Source: CAZOZP01 sp964584325
Lineage (GTDB): Bacteria > Bacteroidota > Ignavibacteria > Ignavibacteriales > Melioribacteraceae
Direction of reading: 5' to 3'
Assembly (NCBI GenBank): GCA_964584325.1
Contig: CAZOZP010000010.1
Span: 1 to 62,877 of the forward strand
DNA length: 62,877 nucleotides
This document shows, piece after piece, positions 27,738 through 37,542 of this stretch. The notes below the pieces were generated by a model. It had not been told where the DNA came from, did no database searches, and was given only the letters and a program-made list of their open reading frames with translations. A program made the translations under genes and the position numbers. Each line of letters begins with the position of its first letter. Position 1 is the first letter of the stretch.

Positions 27738-28644
27738 TAGATTTTCCGTTACCAAAAGAAAAATAATAATTTTTCAGACCTCTAAAATTAGCGAATAATA
27801 TCCCAATAAGCACGAAAGAACTTCCGATAATATCTTCTCGTGAAAGTTTTTCGCTCAAGACAATTACACCAAGAATTACAGCAACTATGGGTGTAATAAA
27901 AGCCGTTATTGAAAGCAACACTAAATTTATTCTCTTTAGAAGCCAATAATAAGTTGTAAATGCCATTACTGTACCGAGCACGGAAAGATATAAAACAGAG
28001 AGTAATCCCGAGGCATCATATTTTTGAGTGTTCATATCTTCGAACAAGACTCCGCCTAAACACAGGAAAAAGCCTGAAAGAAAAACCGGCAGCATATTCA
28101 TTGCCAGAGGATGCAGATGCTGCCCTTCTTTTTTTATAAGAACTGCCACATAAGCCTGCATAGCTGCACCTGCTACCACTCCCAGCATTCCGTACAGACC
28201 ATAGTAACCAACATTAATATCATCGGAAAAAATAATCAGCAGCCCGATAAATCCAAGCACTACTCCAACTATCTGTGAAGTTGGCACCTTTTTTCCGGGA
28301 ATCATAAAAGCTGAAAACAGAATAACTATAAACGGAAAAACTCCGAACAGAATTGAAGCTAGTCCCGACGAAATGTGCTGTTCAGCCCAATACACTAATC
28401 CAAAAGGCATCAAAAAGGAAAAAAGTGCAAGAGATATATAAAGTTTCAATGAGGATTCATCTACCTGAAGCTTAATACCTTTAATTTTCATAATCACCCA
28501 GATAATTGCACCGGAAAGTAGAAATCTTAAGCCGGCTGAATACAGAGGCGAAAAAGATTCAAGTCCGATTTTAATGGCCAGCCAGGTAGAACCCCAGATA
28601 AGGCATATCAGAATATAGCCTAAAAATATCTTAAAATTTTCCAT
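27730..28644 (-). CDS. EamA-family (DMT) transporter
   Basis: A 10-helix inner-membrane drug/metabolite transporter of about 304 residues with two EamA repeats; 'LICLIWGSTWLAIKIGL' opens repeat one. The chosen ATG at 28644 overlaps the pgeF stop by one base (TAATG). The frame to 28734 adds 30 polar residues inside pgeF and is unlikely. The substrate cannot be told from sequence. Confidence 0.87.
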   Translation of the reverse strand: MENFKIFLGYILICLIWGSTWLAIKIGLESFSPLYSAGLRFLLSGAIIWVIMKIKGIKLQVDESSLKLYISLALFSFLMPFGLVYWAEQHISSGLASILFGVFPFIVILFSAFMIPGKKVPTSQIVGVVLGFIGLLIIFSDDINVGYYGLYGMLGVVAGAAMQAYVAVLIKKEGQHLHPLAMNMLPVFLSGFFLCLGGVLFEDMNTQKYDASGLLSVLYLSVLGTVMAFTTYYWLLKRINLVLLSITAFITPIVAVILGVIVLSEKLSREDIIGSSFVLIGILFANFRGLKNYYFSFGNGKSNA

Positions 28645-29381
28645 TACTTTAAATATATTACTCCCCAGGCTCGGCCTGATTTTTTTCCGTCTCTTCTGTA
28701 GCTGTGAAGAAATTGATGGTTGGAAAAACTGCACAGGGTAGAAATTTCAATCTTGTTTTCGGAAAGACCGGCTTCGAGCATCATATCATAATTTGCTTTT
28801 TTTATATCCAGGTAAATATTACCGTTATTTTGAAATAAATATTTTTCGTTAAATCTGCAAGCAACTTCTTCACCAATTTCATAGTTTTGTCCGCTTATAC
28901 AAGGAGCAACGAAGGCATATAATTTCTCTGGACTTGAACCGAAATCACTTTTAAGTTTATTCAATGTTTTGAATGTTATTCTTAGTTCAGTACCTTTCCA
29001 TCCGGAATGAACTGCCGCAATTACGTCGTTTCCTGAATCATAGATTAGCACTGCCGCACAGTCTGCACTGGAAACCGCAAGAGCAATTCCTTTTGCTGAT
29101 GTAATCATTGCATCGCTTTGCCCCTGCTTCCCCGGAGCTTCAACAATTCGTATTGTATCACCGTGTATCTGCTCCTGCCAGGCAACTGAGTTGCCTGAAA
29201 TTCCGATTGTATTGAGAAAAGCCGTTCTGTTTTCCAAAACATTCTCAAAGCAATCACCTACATTTTCTGATGTATTGAAATAATAAGGAGCTTTGCGGTC
29301 AAGGCCAACTTTAGTACTGAATCCGTGTCCTATTTTATTTATTGATGAAAGAAGCGAGCTTTTAACAATTAGCATAATCAA
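28644..29381 (-). CDS. pgeF: Peptidoglycan editing factor / laccase-domain protein (YfiH)
   Basis: A 245-residue cytosolic protein of the multicopper polyphenol oxidase/YfiH family. The E. coli member has been linked to removing mis-incorporated residues from UDP-MurNAc-peptide precursors; others act as purine nucleosidases. 'KGIALAVSSADCAAVLIYD', 'AAVHSGWKGTELRI' and 'VAPCISGQNYEIG' are the signature segments with the zinc-binding Cys and His. First gene of the pgeF-eamA-folB-folK-dNK string. Confidence 0.9.
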   Translation of the reverse strand: MIMLIVKSSLLSSINKIGHGFSTKVGLDRKAPYYFNTSENVGDCFENVLENRTAFLNTIGISGNSVAWQEQIHGDTIRIVEAPGKQGQSDAMITSAKGIALAVSSADCAAVLIYDSGNDVIAAVHSGWKGTELRITFKTLNKLKSDFGSSPEKLYAFVAPCISGQNYEIGEEVACRFNEKYLFQNNGNIYLDIKKANYDMMLEAGLSENKIEISTLCSFSNHQFLHSYRRDGKKSGRAWGVIYLK

Positions 29382-29569
29382 TTTTTCCTTTAGGCAAAAA
29401 TCGCATTTTTTTTCATTATATGCATATTGATTTTTTATTAAACTAAATTATTGAATATGATTCGTTTACTGCGCCGGTAACTAATTACGCTATGAGATTT
29501 TTTTCTTAAAATATTTTTGCCAAATAGTTAGATTTTTCGCACATTTCGGGACAATTTTTTTGAGGTTAT

Positions 29570-29935
29570 ATGAAATTTGCGTTTGTTTACTTCAAGGACA
29601 AGGGAAAGATGACCTGTACGATGGCTTACGGGATGGAAGACGGCGAAATGCACATGTATGTTCTTGGAGGTAATAAAAAGGTTATGGATGAAATTATGGA
29701 TGACCTGACTTTTGAAGATATTGAGATGAGTTACGAAGACTCATCGCAGGAACTGCTGGTATTTGAAGATCTTACAAAAAAAGCTGCCTTAGCAAAACTT
29801 GGTACAATATCAGAAAAATTAACTCCGCCTAAATCTATTGAAGACGCTACAGATGATGATATTATTGCTGAATTCAATAATGAAGAAGATGAATCTGATT
29901 ATTTCCTTGATGATGATGACGATGTAAACTATTAG
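29570..29935 (+). CDS. Hypothetical acidic protein
   Basis: A 121-residue cytosolic protein with a short basic/aromatic N-terminus (KFAFVYFKDKGK) and a very acidic C-terminus (FLDDDDDVNY). A GAGGT ribosome site precedes the ATG. No family recognised. It is the only plus-strand gene between 18 and 41 kb, and its stop overlaps the convergent symporter stop by 4 bases. Confidence 0.65.
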   Translation: MKFAFVYFKDKGKMTCTMAYGMEDGEMHMYVLGGNKKVMDEIMDDLTFEDIEMSYEDSSQELLVFEDLTKKAALAKLGTISEKLTPPKSIEDATDDDIIAEFNNEEDESDYFLDDDDDVNY

Positions 29936-31320
29936 AAATACCGTCTCTCTAAAATAATTCCAATTCCCCTGAATACTATTCCGGCCGAAAGGCCGGCAAT
30001 CATAGGTTCTATTATTACCAAATCCTCAGGAAGCTGTTTGAAGTTCAGTAGAACAAGCCAAATAAGACTTACTGAGGTTACGGTAACAAGTTCTGCAACT
30101 GCTTTATTGCCGCTTATTTTTAACTTTTCGTAATATGCTCCCACTACCATCAGAATAATACCCGGAATACAAATATTACCGATACTGTACCACATTTGAA
30201 CAACAGATTCTACTGTTACAGATAAAATGAATGATATCACCACGGAAATGATAATACCATATCTTGTGTATTTTACAGAATTGTGCATAGTGTTTTTCAT
30301 TCTTCCAAGAATATCTCTGCCGTAAGTCATTCCTGATAAAAACAAAAAGCTATTCAATGTTGAAAGAATTGTAGCAAGCATCCCAGCATAAAATATTCCT
30401 TTCCAACCGGGCGCTAAAATCTTTTCTGCATAGAGCGGATAAGAAAGAACTGAATTATCTATATCAGGAATTGAAGCTCTTGCGTATAATCCGGCTGAAG
30501 TTGTAAGAAAATCAAACAAAGCCCAGAACACTACTGATACTAAAATCCCTTTTACCGCAATTCCTTTAGATTTTGCCGCACTGCATCTTTGATGAAATCC
30601 CGGGTCAGCAAACGTCCACAAAGCAATCAGAAACCACACAATTAGAAATCCGGGCGAAGCTCCGCCCGTGAATTCCAGATGAGTTGCTGGAAGATTTGCC
30701 TGAAGATAATCAAAGCCGCCATACATATTGTATGATACAACAACTATTACGATAAAACCGGCAAACATCACAAAAAATTCAAATACATCAGTAAAAACAT
30801 CTGCCTTATAACCGCCCGCAATTATGTATGCCGCTGTCACAACGGCTGTTAACATCATACCTGTCCAGACCGGAATCTGAAATATCAGCGAAACTATATA
30901 CCCGGTCATAAGCATATATGGTGCTGGCGAAACAAGAATGAATATTAATACCGATGAAACCAGAGCGGCTGTCCTGCCGTAAACTGCCTGAATTTTATCC
31001 GGTATGCTGATAACTTCAGACGAACGGATTTTACCGGCAAAAAAGAACGCAAAAATTATTGCAAATAAATAATAAGGCAACCCTTGTGTTACCCAGCTAA
31101 GTATTCCGTAATTATATGTGAACTCACCAACCCCGAGAACTCCTCCGTACCAGGTTGAAACATTTGTAAGCACAAAAAGAGTTAAGCCAAGCTTGCGTCC
31201 GTTAAGAAAATAATTCTCACCTTCTTCCTTTCCCTTACGGAGGGATAATATACCGGCAGCAATAACGCCGGCAAAAAACAGAAAAATTATGAAAATATCA
31301 ACAGTCCGGAAAGTTACCAT
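29932..31320 (-). CDS. Sodium:solute symporter family protein, candidate thiamine transporter
   Basis: An SSS-family inner-membrane symporter, 462 residues, about 12-13 helices. 'NYFLNGRKLGLTLFVLTN' and 'WYGGVLGVGEFTYNYGIL' resemble the first core helices, and 'GFHQRCSAAKSKG' follows. It overlaps thiN by 23 bases and is last in a unit controlled by a TPP riboswitch. SSS proteins with thiamine-regulated expression (ThiV-like) are predicted thiamine transporters, so thiamine or a precursor is the likely cargo. The family call is secure; the substrate is inferred from context. Confidence 0.85.
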   Translation of the reverse strand: MVTFRTVDIFIIFLFFAGVIAAGILSLRKGKEEGENYFLNGRKLGLTLFVLTNVSTWYGGVLGVGEFTYNYGILSWVTQGLPYYLFAIIFAFFFAGKIRSSEVISIPDKIQAVYGRTAALVSSVLIFILVSPAPYMLMTGYIVSLIFQIPVWTGMMLTAVVTAAYIIAGGYKADVFTDVFEFFVMFAGFIVIVVVSYNMYGGFDYLQANLPATHLEFTGGASPGFLIVWFLIALWTFADPGFHQRCSAAKSKGIAVKGILVSVVFWALFDFLTTSAGLYARASIPDIDNSVLSYPLYAEKILAPGWKGIFYAGMLATILSTLNSFLFLSGMTYGRDILGRMKNTMHNSVKYTRYGIIISVVISFILSVTVESVVQMWYSIGNICIPGIILMVVGAYYEKLKISGNKAVAELVTVTSVSLIWLVLLNFKQLPEDLVIIEPMIAGLSAGIVFRGIGIILERRYF

Positions 31321-31963
31321 ATTTCCTCAGAACCTCAATTGATCTTACCAACGCTCCCCTGCCGCCATTAGTATTAATCTTTACCTTTTCTGCACTTGCT
31401 TCATTCGAAGAACTTTCTCTTACACCGTACTGAAGAGGAATATTTTCTAATTTGTACTTCAAGCCTTCTGAAGTAAACAATGTTTTATCATCGAAACCGA
31501 ATACTGAAACAGATTCCCCTATCTCAGCAGTAAACTCAAAAACATCCGATAAAAAAAACATAATGCTGTCTCTATGATGTATAAACAAGTTAATCTTTGC
31601 GGAGAACCTCATACCAATACCTATATTGGCAAAACTATGATCCAGCCTGTTTCCGGTTACACCGGTCATCAAACAGTCTGTAAATCCAAGTTCTATAACA
31701 TATTTAAGACATTTTTCAACATCAGTATCATCCTGTCTTTCGATCTTGATTATCTGTGATTTATCAGAATAATATTCTAAAACATCCTTACCTGCTGAAT
31801 CAAGATCTCCGATAATATAATCGGGAATAAGATTCCAGTCCGGCAGGGCATTAACCCCGCCGTCGGCACATACAATTGTTGAGAAACCGGACTTTTGAAA
31901 ATATCTTATCGGGTCTATCCCCGGGAAATCACCGTTTGCAATGATTAAACATTTTTTTTTCAT
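31298..31963 (-). CDS. thiN: Thiamine pyrophosphokinase
   Basis: Converts imported thiamine to thiamine diphosphate. 'ADGGVNALPDWNLIPDYIIGDLDS' is split over the two substrate motifs ADGG and GDLDS; 'RQDDTDVEKCLKY' and 'GNRLDHSFANI' are further family motifs. The length of 221 residues is typical. Its ATG overlaps the TonB receptor stop by 4 bases, and its 3' end overlaps the symporter start by 23. The set receptor, kinase and symporter under a TPP riboswitch makes a thiamine uptake and activation operon. Confidence 0.94.
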   Translation of the reverse strand: MKKKCLIIANGDFPGIDPIRYFQKSGFSTIVCADGGVNALPDWNLIPDYIIGDLDSAGKDVLEYYSDKSQIIKIERQDDTDVEKCLKYVIELGFTDCLMTGVTGNRLDHSFANIGIGMRFSAKINLFIHHRDSIMFFLSDVFEFTAEIGESVSVFGFDDKTLFTSEGLKYKLENIPLQYGVRESSSNEASAEKVKINTNGGRGALVRSIEVLRKYGNFPDC

Positions 31964-34443
31964 AATTCCAAGTCAATCCCCATTATATAATTTCTTTCTG
32001 CAGCAGGAAAAAACTCTTTTCCAACAGCAAAAGCTGCGTAAAGCTTATTAAGGAGGTTATCAATTTTCCCGTAAAATCTTAATCCCTGCAAGTATCCTGA
32101 TAGCGGAAGCCTTGCTGAGAATCCTGCGCCTACCGTAAAATAAGAATCAACCCTGTTATCATCATAGGAAGTAATGCCGGGGTACTTTTTCCTGTATTCG
32201 GTTAGATTTTTTCCGAAATTATCAGAATAGCTTTCAGATAAATACTTTCCGTAAAGTTCTATATTGATATTAGAGGAAGAATATCTCAGAATAGCATTTA
32301 TAATAACTTCGGGAAATCCGCCTATCGTATTATTTTTCATATCAAGTTTTTCCACACTTCCGGTCTCGCCCTCAAAGAAATAGTATCCGTCTGTGATTGT
32401 ATTCCTGCTGTATGACAGATTTGAGATCAAATTCAAATCATCCCAAATTTCATATTTCAGACTAAGTTCAGCACCTCTGTGCAAAGTACCATCCATATTC
32501 CCGGTTTTCGGTTGACCGAATTGATCAAGTTTTCCGTTCTTAATTATTTCATCACTGAAAACCATGTAAAAAAGATTAAGAGAAAAATCCAGACCGTCTT
32601 TTGAATATTTGACCCCCAGTTCAATATCATTCATAGTTTCAGGTTTAACAAGCGGTAATGAGAAATCATAATTACCGTTTTCTTTTTTCTGAAACAAAGG
32701 CATTTCACCTCCGCTTGATTCTGCCGCATCATAATAATTCTTAAGCCTCGGCTCTCTTTTCACGGAAGCAAATGATGCATAAATATTAGCGTTTTCATCG
32801 AAATTCCAGCCAAAAGAAAGTTTCGGATTCAGAAATAATCCATCTAATTCAAATTCATTATTCAGATAATCTTCATCGTATATCATATATTTGTGATAAG
32901 CAAGCTGAAGTTCTCCGGTAATATTAATATTTTCGGTCATATCATAAGAATTATTTATGAATGCAGTAATAATATCTTTGCCGCCCCGATATGAATAATA
33001 ACGGTAATCTTTTGAAATTTCAACCGGCAGCAAAGAAGAATAGTTAATATTTCCCCAATGCAAAGACCGGTGGAATCGAAATTCGCTTCCGGCAATAATT
33101 CTCCCGCCGTCATACTTTAGGCTAAGCCGCGGTATCCATCCCCATTGTTTGTTTTTAACATAGGCACGAATAATTAAATCGGACGAAATATAGTCTTCCG
33201 GATCTGTTATTGAAGAAAAGCCGTTCTCTGGAGTAATCCTGAAATATGAAAGATTACCCCAACTTCCGTCAAAATCAAAATGACCTTCTCCGATCATATA
33301 GAATAAAGCAGAATTCAGAGTTATATCGTTGGTTAGCTTGTACTCATTTAACAGTTCGAAATGGGGCTGCGAAAACTCTTCTGTTTCATCGGTACGTCTT
33401 TCTGCAGCATATGTAAATTTTCCGTTTTCTGCTTCCCAGTAAGAATAATTATTTCTTCTAAGATTTTTATCTTTTACGGCAAATTTAGGAACTCCGGTAT
33501 AAGCAAGACCGTCAGCAACTGGTCCGCCGTAAATATTAATCTGAGATGTTAAATCGCCGTCAAATCTTACCGCAGATAAGTAGTATGATGTTAAATCGAC
33601 CCAACCTTGTTCTTTATATCCGGTACTCAAAATCTGCGAAAGTCTCGCATAAACTGAATATTTCCCGTTGATAATACCGCTGCTCAACTCTGCGGCATAT
33701 TTCCTGGTATTAAAAGAACCAGCTGAAGCTGATAGTTTGATTAGTGGTTTATCCGTTACGGACTTTGTGATAATATTAAGTGCCCCTCCTACTGAAGGAT
33801 AACCGGTAATTCCGCTTCCGGCGCCCCTCTGAACCTGAATCAGCTCAGTATTACCAAGTATATCCGGCATATCAATCCAATATACATTATGGTCTTCCGG
33901 ATCGTTTTGTACAATACCGTTAACCGCAACTGAAATTCTTCTTTGATCAAATCCTCTTATACTCAGATAATTATAGCCGAGACCGCTGCCGGTCTCCGAG
34001 AAAAAAGATGATGAAGGAAGGAAACTTAAATACTCCGGCACATCCTGCATAATATAATTCTTTTTAATATCTTCCCTGCTTAAACTGCTGTATGCCCCTG
34101 CTTCATTTACATCAGCTATACTGCCTTCAACATAAACCGTCTGACTCTGTAATATCTCCCGATTCATTTTAACAGTTTGCTGCTTTTGAAAAAACACAGC
34201 CGGAATCTCTCTTTTAGCATATCCGATATAACTGAATATCAGTGCAGCCTTTGAATTGATATTACCAAGCGAAAAATATCCTGCTTCGTCAGAAATTGTA
34301 CCGTTAGATGTTCCTTTAACCTGAATATTAACAAGCGGAAGTCCGGCACCTGTCTCACTGCAGACAACTTTCCCGTTTATTTTAATATCCTGTGCAAAGT
34401 TAATAGTCCCAATAAAAATAAGAAAAGCAATTACACGTTTCAT
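31960..34443 (-). CDS. TonB-dependent outer-membrane receptor, candidate thiamine receptor
   Basis: An 827-residue outer-membrane transporter. After a signal peptide (about 1-18) comes a carboxypeptidase-regulatory-like beta domain (about 20-95; 'GTSNGTISDEAGYFSLGNI'), then a plug domain (about 120-230; 'NYLSIRGFDQRRISVAVNG', 'IQVQRGAGSG') and a beta barrel to the end ('MGIDLEL'). It is the first gene behind the TPP riboswitch at 34507-34584, 63 bases upstream. Thiamine or a thiamine precursor is the inferred ligand. It would need the TonB encoded at 18035 or another TonB for energy. Confidence 0.92.
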   Translation of the reverse strand: MKRVIAFLIFIGTINFAQDIKINGKVVCSETGAGLPLVNIQVKGTSNGTISDEAGYFSLGNINSKAALIFSYIGYAKREIPAVFFQKQQTVKMNREILQSQTVYVEGSIADVNEAGAYSSLSREDIKKNYIMQDVPEYLSFLPSSSFFSETGSGLGYNYLSIRGFDQRRISVAVNGIVQNDPEDHNVYWIDMPDILGNTELIQVQRGAGSGITGYPSVGGALNIITKSVTDKPLIKLSASAGSFNTRKYAAELSSGIINGKYSVYARLSQILSTGYKEQGWVDLTSYYLSAVRFDGDLTSQINIYGGPVADGLAYTGVPKFAVKDKNLRRNNYSYWEAENGKFTYAAERRTDETEEFSQPHFELLNEYKLTNDITLNSALFYMIGEGHFDFDGSWGNLSYFRITPENGFSSITDPEDYISSDLIIRAYVKNKQWGWIPRLSLKYDGGRIIAGSEFRFHRSLHWGNINYSSLLPVEISKDYRYYSYRGGKDIITAFINNSYDMTENINITGELQLAYHKYMIYDEDYLNNEFELDGLFLNPKLSFGWNFDENANIYASFASVKREPRLKNYYDAAESSGGEMPLFQKKENGNYDFSLPLVKPETMNDIELGVKYSKDGLDFSLNLFYMVFSDEIIKNGKLDQFGQPKTGNMDGTLHRGAELSLKYEIWDDLNLISNLSYSRNTITDGYYFFEGETGSVEKLDMKNNTIGGFPEVIINAILRYSSSNINIELYGKYLSESYSDNFGKNLTEYRKKYPGITSYDDNRVDSYFTVGAGFSARLPLSGYLQGLRFYGKIDNLLNKLYAAFAVGKEFFPAAERNYIMGIDLEL

Positions 34444-34506
34444 AAATCCTCCATTTTGTGTTAGATTTGCCGCTTACGGAAACGGCGACGTATAATTGCT
34501 GTCACT

Positions 34507-34584
34507 CATTTCCCTACGCCGGAATTACCCGGATCAGGTTCAAAGGGTATGATCTCAGTCCAAACAATAAGGACACCCCTAACG
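34507..34584 (-). promoter_or_regulatory. TPP riboswitch (THI element)
   Basis: The minus strand carries the conserved THI-box blocks in order. AGGGGUG comes first, then a P3 stem GUCC/GGAC, then CUGAGA. These are followed by ACCC, GAACCUGAUC, GGGUAAUUCC and GCGUAGGGAA. Flanking CGUU (34584-34581) and AAUG (34510-34507) can pair as P1. It lies between mltD and the TonB receptor. No strong U-tract terminator follows; a GCCG...CGGC hairpin nearer the start suggests control of translation. Binding of TPP is established for the family; the genes controlled are inferred from position. Confidence 0.96.
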
Positions 34585-34601
34585 GCACTAATTATTTATA
34601 A

Positions 34602-37361
34602 TTATCTAAAAATTACTATTTCCTGCCCCGCATTTATCTTATTAGTTTTTAAATTATTCCACTGTTTTATGTCAGACACTTTTACTCTGTACTGCTGAGC
34701 TATTTTGGTGAGAGCTTCACCATTCTTAACTTTATGAACAAGCTGTTCTGATTTCCTGGCCGAGCGAACTGAATTCCCTGAAGTTGGGCCATTAAGAGAT
34801 AAAGTTTGTCCTGCCTGCACTTTCGATTGGTCTTTTATATTATTCCAGGCCATGATATCGGCTATCTTCAAATTGTACTTGGTTGCTATATGAGATAAAC
34901 TCTCTCCTGATTTAACAACATATCTTGTTGGAGTTTGGCTGCCTTGCCCTGAGTTTCCGCCGCCGTATTCCTTAGCCAGATAATAATCTTCAGAAATTGT
35001 CGATGTATATATTTTAAGCGATTTACCTGCAGTTATTTTATTATTGGGTAATTTATTCCATCTTCTGATATCTTGCGTGCGAACTGAAAATCTTTCTGCA
35101 ATCTGAGATAAAGTTTCACCTCTCTTTACTTCATAGGAAATCATCTTTTTCTTTGATGAAGAAACCTGCGCTGTATTATCACCTTTTCCTCCTTTATTCA
35201 GAAGAAGAACCTGACCATATTTAATGTTGTTTCCGTTTATACTGTTTAACCTTCTTAAATCAGTAACCGAAACACCCATTTCTCTGGCAATTTTTCCTAA
35301 AGTATCTCCTTTTTTAACTTTATAAGTTGATTTTCCTGAATTCGATGCTACAGATTGTTCGACTCCCTCTGTAAATATTTTCAATTTCTTTCCGCGGAGA
35401 ATTCTGTTGGAGCGCAGATTATTCCAGTTTTTAATCTCTTTTACGGATACTCCGTATTTTAGAGCAATTGAAGAAATAGTCTCATTTCTTTGAATGCGGT
35501 GATAAACCCAATTTGATTGAGGTTCTTCACTATCATTATCATTCATTGCCGTAATTTTTGATTTTTCCTGTTCGGAGTAATTATCCATTTGAGAATAATA
35601 TTCAGTTTTTTCTTCAGGTACAAACAAAGTAAGTTTCTGCCCTACTCTTACTGTAGTAGTATAAGGAAGGTTATTCCAGTTTCTTATATCTGCAATTCGT
35701 GTATCGAATAGTTCAGCGATAGTAAGAAGCTTATCCCCTTTCTTCACAGTATATTCAACTTTTGAAGTCCCCTCAGGAGCAACAACTTCATAATTTGTCG
35801 TTGAATCCTGATAGATTTTCATATACTTTTGATAATCATCAGTTTCAGAAAGCACAAGTTTATAAGGAGCATCTGATACTGTTTTACTTTCGAGCTCATC
35901 AACGGCTGGAAGCATATCAGTGTTAACAACAATATCAGAAGATATTTCTTTTGATACCGGAATTCTGAGAGTAACACCCGGATAAAGCCTGGAATGTTTT
36001 GAAAGATTATTGATTCTTGCAAGCTGAACTATATCTACACCGAATCTTTTTGAGATTGAAGGAAGTGTTTCTCCCTTCCTTACACTGTGTACGAAATAAT
36101 TCTGCTTAGCATCTTCAGGTACTGTTTTTACATTTTCGGCAAATGCATCAAAACTTATTGCCGGAACTTTCAAAGGGAATCCGCCCGGATAATTAGGGGG
36201 CGTGCAATCTTGAGCAAGAGACGGATTTAGTTCCTGCATCATAGCAAGATCAGTTCCTGCACAAAGGGCCAGTACACTCAAATCATAAGACTCATTTATG
36301 AAATAGGTCTTAGTTTCTATTGCAGTTTCATATTTAATATCAGTAAATCCAAATTTTTCAGGCTGACTGGCAATTATTGCGGTTGCAAGATATTGCGGAA
36401 CATAGTTTCTTGTTTCCTTAGGAAGGTATTTTCTGATTTTCCAGAAGCTGCTGGAACCCGCTGCTCTCATAGATTTTTTCACTCTTCCTTCACCGCAATT
36501 ATATGAAGCAATTGCGAGATACCAATCTCCCAAACTCACATAAAGATCTCTTAAATGCCTTGCTGCTGCATATGTAGCTTTTTCAGGATCAAGGCGATCA
36601 TCAACATAAAAATTTACATTTAAATCATACATACTTCCTGTGGTTTTCATGAACTGCCATAATCCCGCTGCGCGTGCCCAGGATTTTGCTCTCGGATTTA
36701 ACCCGCTCTCAATCATACTTAAAAATACAAGCTGCTGAGGAACTTTTTCCTTGGCAAATATTTCAGCCATCATCGGGAAGTATTTACCTGAACGAGAAAG
36801 CCACCTTTCCATATGATGCCTTCCCCTGCCGGTAAAATACTCAATATACTGCTCAACATGCTGATTTATTTCAAGTGGGAAATCGCCTACTTGAATCACT
36901 GTAACCGTTCCTTCTTCCAGGTCATCGGCGTCATCTTCCTGAAGATCCGGCAGATTGTTGTTCAGCCATTCTTCCATAGCGTAAAAAGAAGCATTTTCAG
37001 GAATGTAATCTAAATCGGCAGTGTAATTCTGATAATCCTGAACTATAGCATCTTCAAGTTCAGAAAAGGCCAGGTTTTCTTCCACACCCGGATAATAACT
37101 TAACTTATTTATTATCGAAAGCGCTTTTTCGTAATAATCTATAGCATCTTTTGTAAAATGGAGTCTCTGGTTTTTCTGAGCTTCAAGATAGTTCTGGCGG
37201 GCTTCTTCCAATAATTCATTAAAAATTACTGAATTAGGATCTACATTTGTATTTTCCTGATTATCTGAAACTTCATTTTGCTCAATCTGCTGAACGGAAC
37301 TGCATGCGGTAATAAATAAGAAAAGGATGATGCATAATATCTGGTTTATTTTTTTCTTCAC
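34602..37361 (-). CDS. mltD: MltD-like lytic transglycosylase lipoprotein with seven LysM domains
   Basis: A peptidoglycan-cleaving enzyme of 919 residues. Signal peptide and lipobox ITAC with C20 indicate lipid anchoring. The SLT (goose-lysozyme-like) domain spans about 195-330, with the catalytic glutamate E218 in MIESGLNP followed by 'AAGLWQFM'. After it I count seven LysM repeats from about residue 425 to the end, each with a Y-x-V-[KR]-x-G-[ED]-[TS]-L core and N-N-L segment. E. coli MltD has two LysM, so this is an enlarged peptidoglycan-binding tail. A standalone gene upstream of the TPP riboswitch. Confidence 0.93.
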   Translation of the reverse strand: MKKKINQILCIILFLFITACSSVQQIEQNEVSDNQENTNVDPNSVIFNELLEEARQNYLEAQKNQRLHFTKDAIDYYEKALSIINKLSYYPGVEENLAFSELEDAIVQDYQNYTADLDYIPENASFYAMEEWLNNNLPDLQEDDADDLEEGTVTVIQVGDFPLEINQHVEQYIEYFTGRGRHHMERWLSRSGKYFPMMAEIFAKEKVPQQLVFLSMIESGLNPRAKSWARAAGLWQFMKTTGSMYDLNVNFYVDDRLDPEKATYAAARHLRDLYVSLGDWYLAIASYNCGEGRVKKSMRAAGSSSFWKIRKYLPKETRNYVPQYLATAIIASQPEKFGFTDIKYETAIETKTYFINESYDLSVLALCAGTDLAMMQELNPSLAQDCTPPNYPGGFPLKVPAISFDAFAENVKTVPEDAKQNYFVHSVRKGETLPSISKRFGVDIVQLARINNLSKHSRLYPGVTLRIPVSKEISSDIVVNTDMLPAVDELESKTVSDAPYKLVLSETDDYQKYMKIYQDSTTNYEVVAPEGTSKVEYTVKKGDKLLTIAELFDTRIADIRNWNNLPYTTTVRVGQKLTLFVPEEKTEYYSQMDNYSEQEKSKITAMNDNDSEEPQSNWVYHRIQRNETISSIALKYGVSVKEIKNWNNLRSNRILRGKKLKIFTEGVEQSVASNSGKSTYKVKKGDTLGKIAREMGVSVTDLRRLNSINGNNIKYGQVLLLNKGGKGDNTAQVSSSKKKMISYEVKRGETLSQIAERFSVRTQDIRRWNKLPNNKITAGKSLKIYTSTISEDYYLAKEYGGGNSGQGSQTPTRYVVKSGESLSHIATKYNLKIADIMAWNNIKDQSKVQAGQTLSLNGPTSGNSVRSARKSEQLVHKVKNGEALTKIAQQYRVKVSDIKQWNNLKTNKINAGQEIVIFR

Positions 37362-37542
37362 TAAAATCTCCTAAATTTAACTTGTAAATTAATCAGTTCA
37401 AAAAGTATAATCAAGTATTTTTTGAAGAGAAGTACTCTATCATCATATATTTACATACTTTAATCATTGCAAAATTCTCTAAAATTCATTTTATATTCGA
37501 AATACTTAAATAACATTCAAGAGTAAAAATTTTTACCTGATT

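Noticed and set aside
28645..28734. Longer N-terminus for the EamA transporter
   Set aside because: It would overlap pgeF by 91 bases with polar residues before the first helix; TAATG at 28644 is the natural junction.
34602..36130. DNA repeat array in the 3' half of mltD
   Set aside because: The repetition is at protein level (LysM domains); the DNA copies have diverged and there is no spacer regularity of a CRISPR or satellite.
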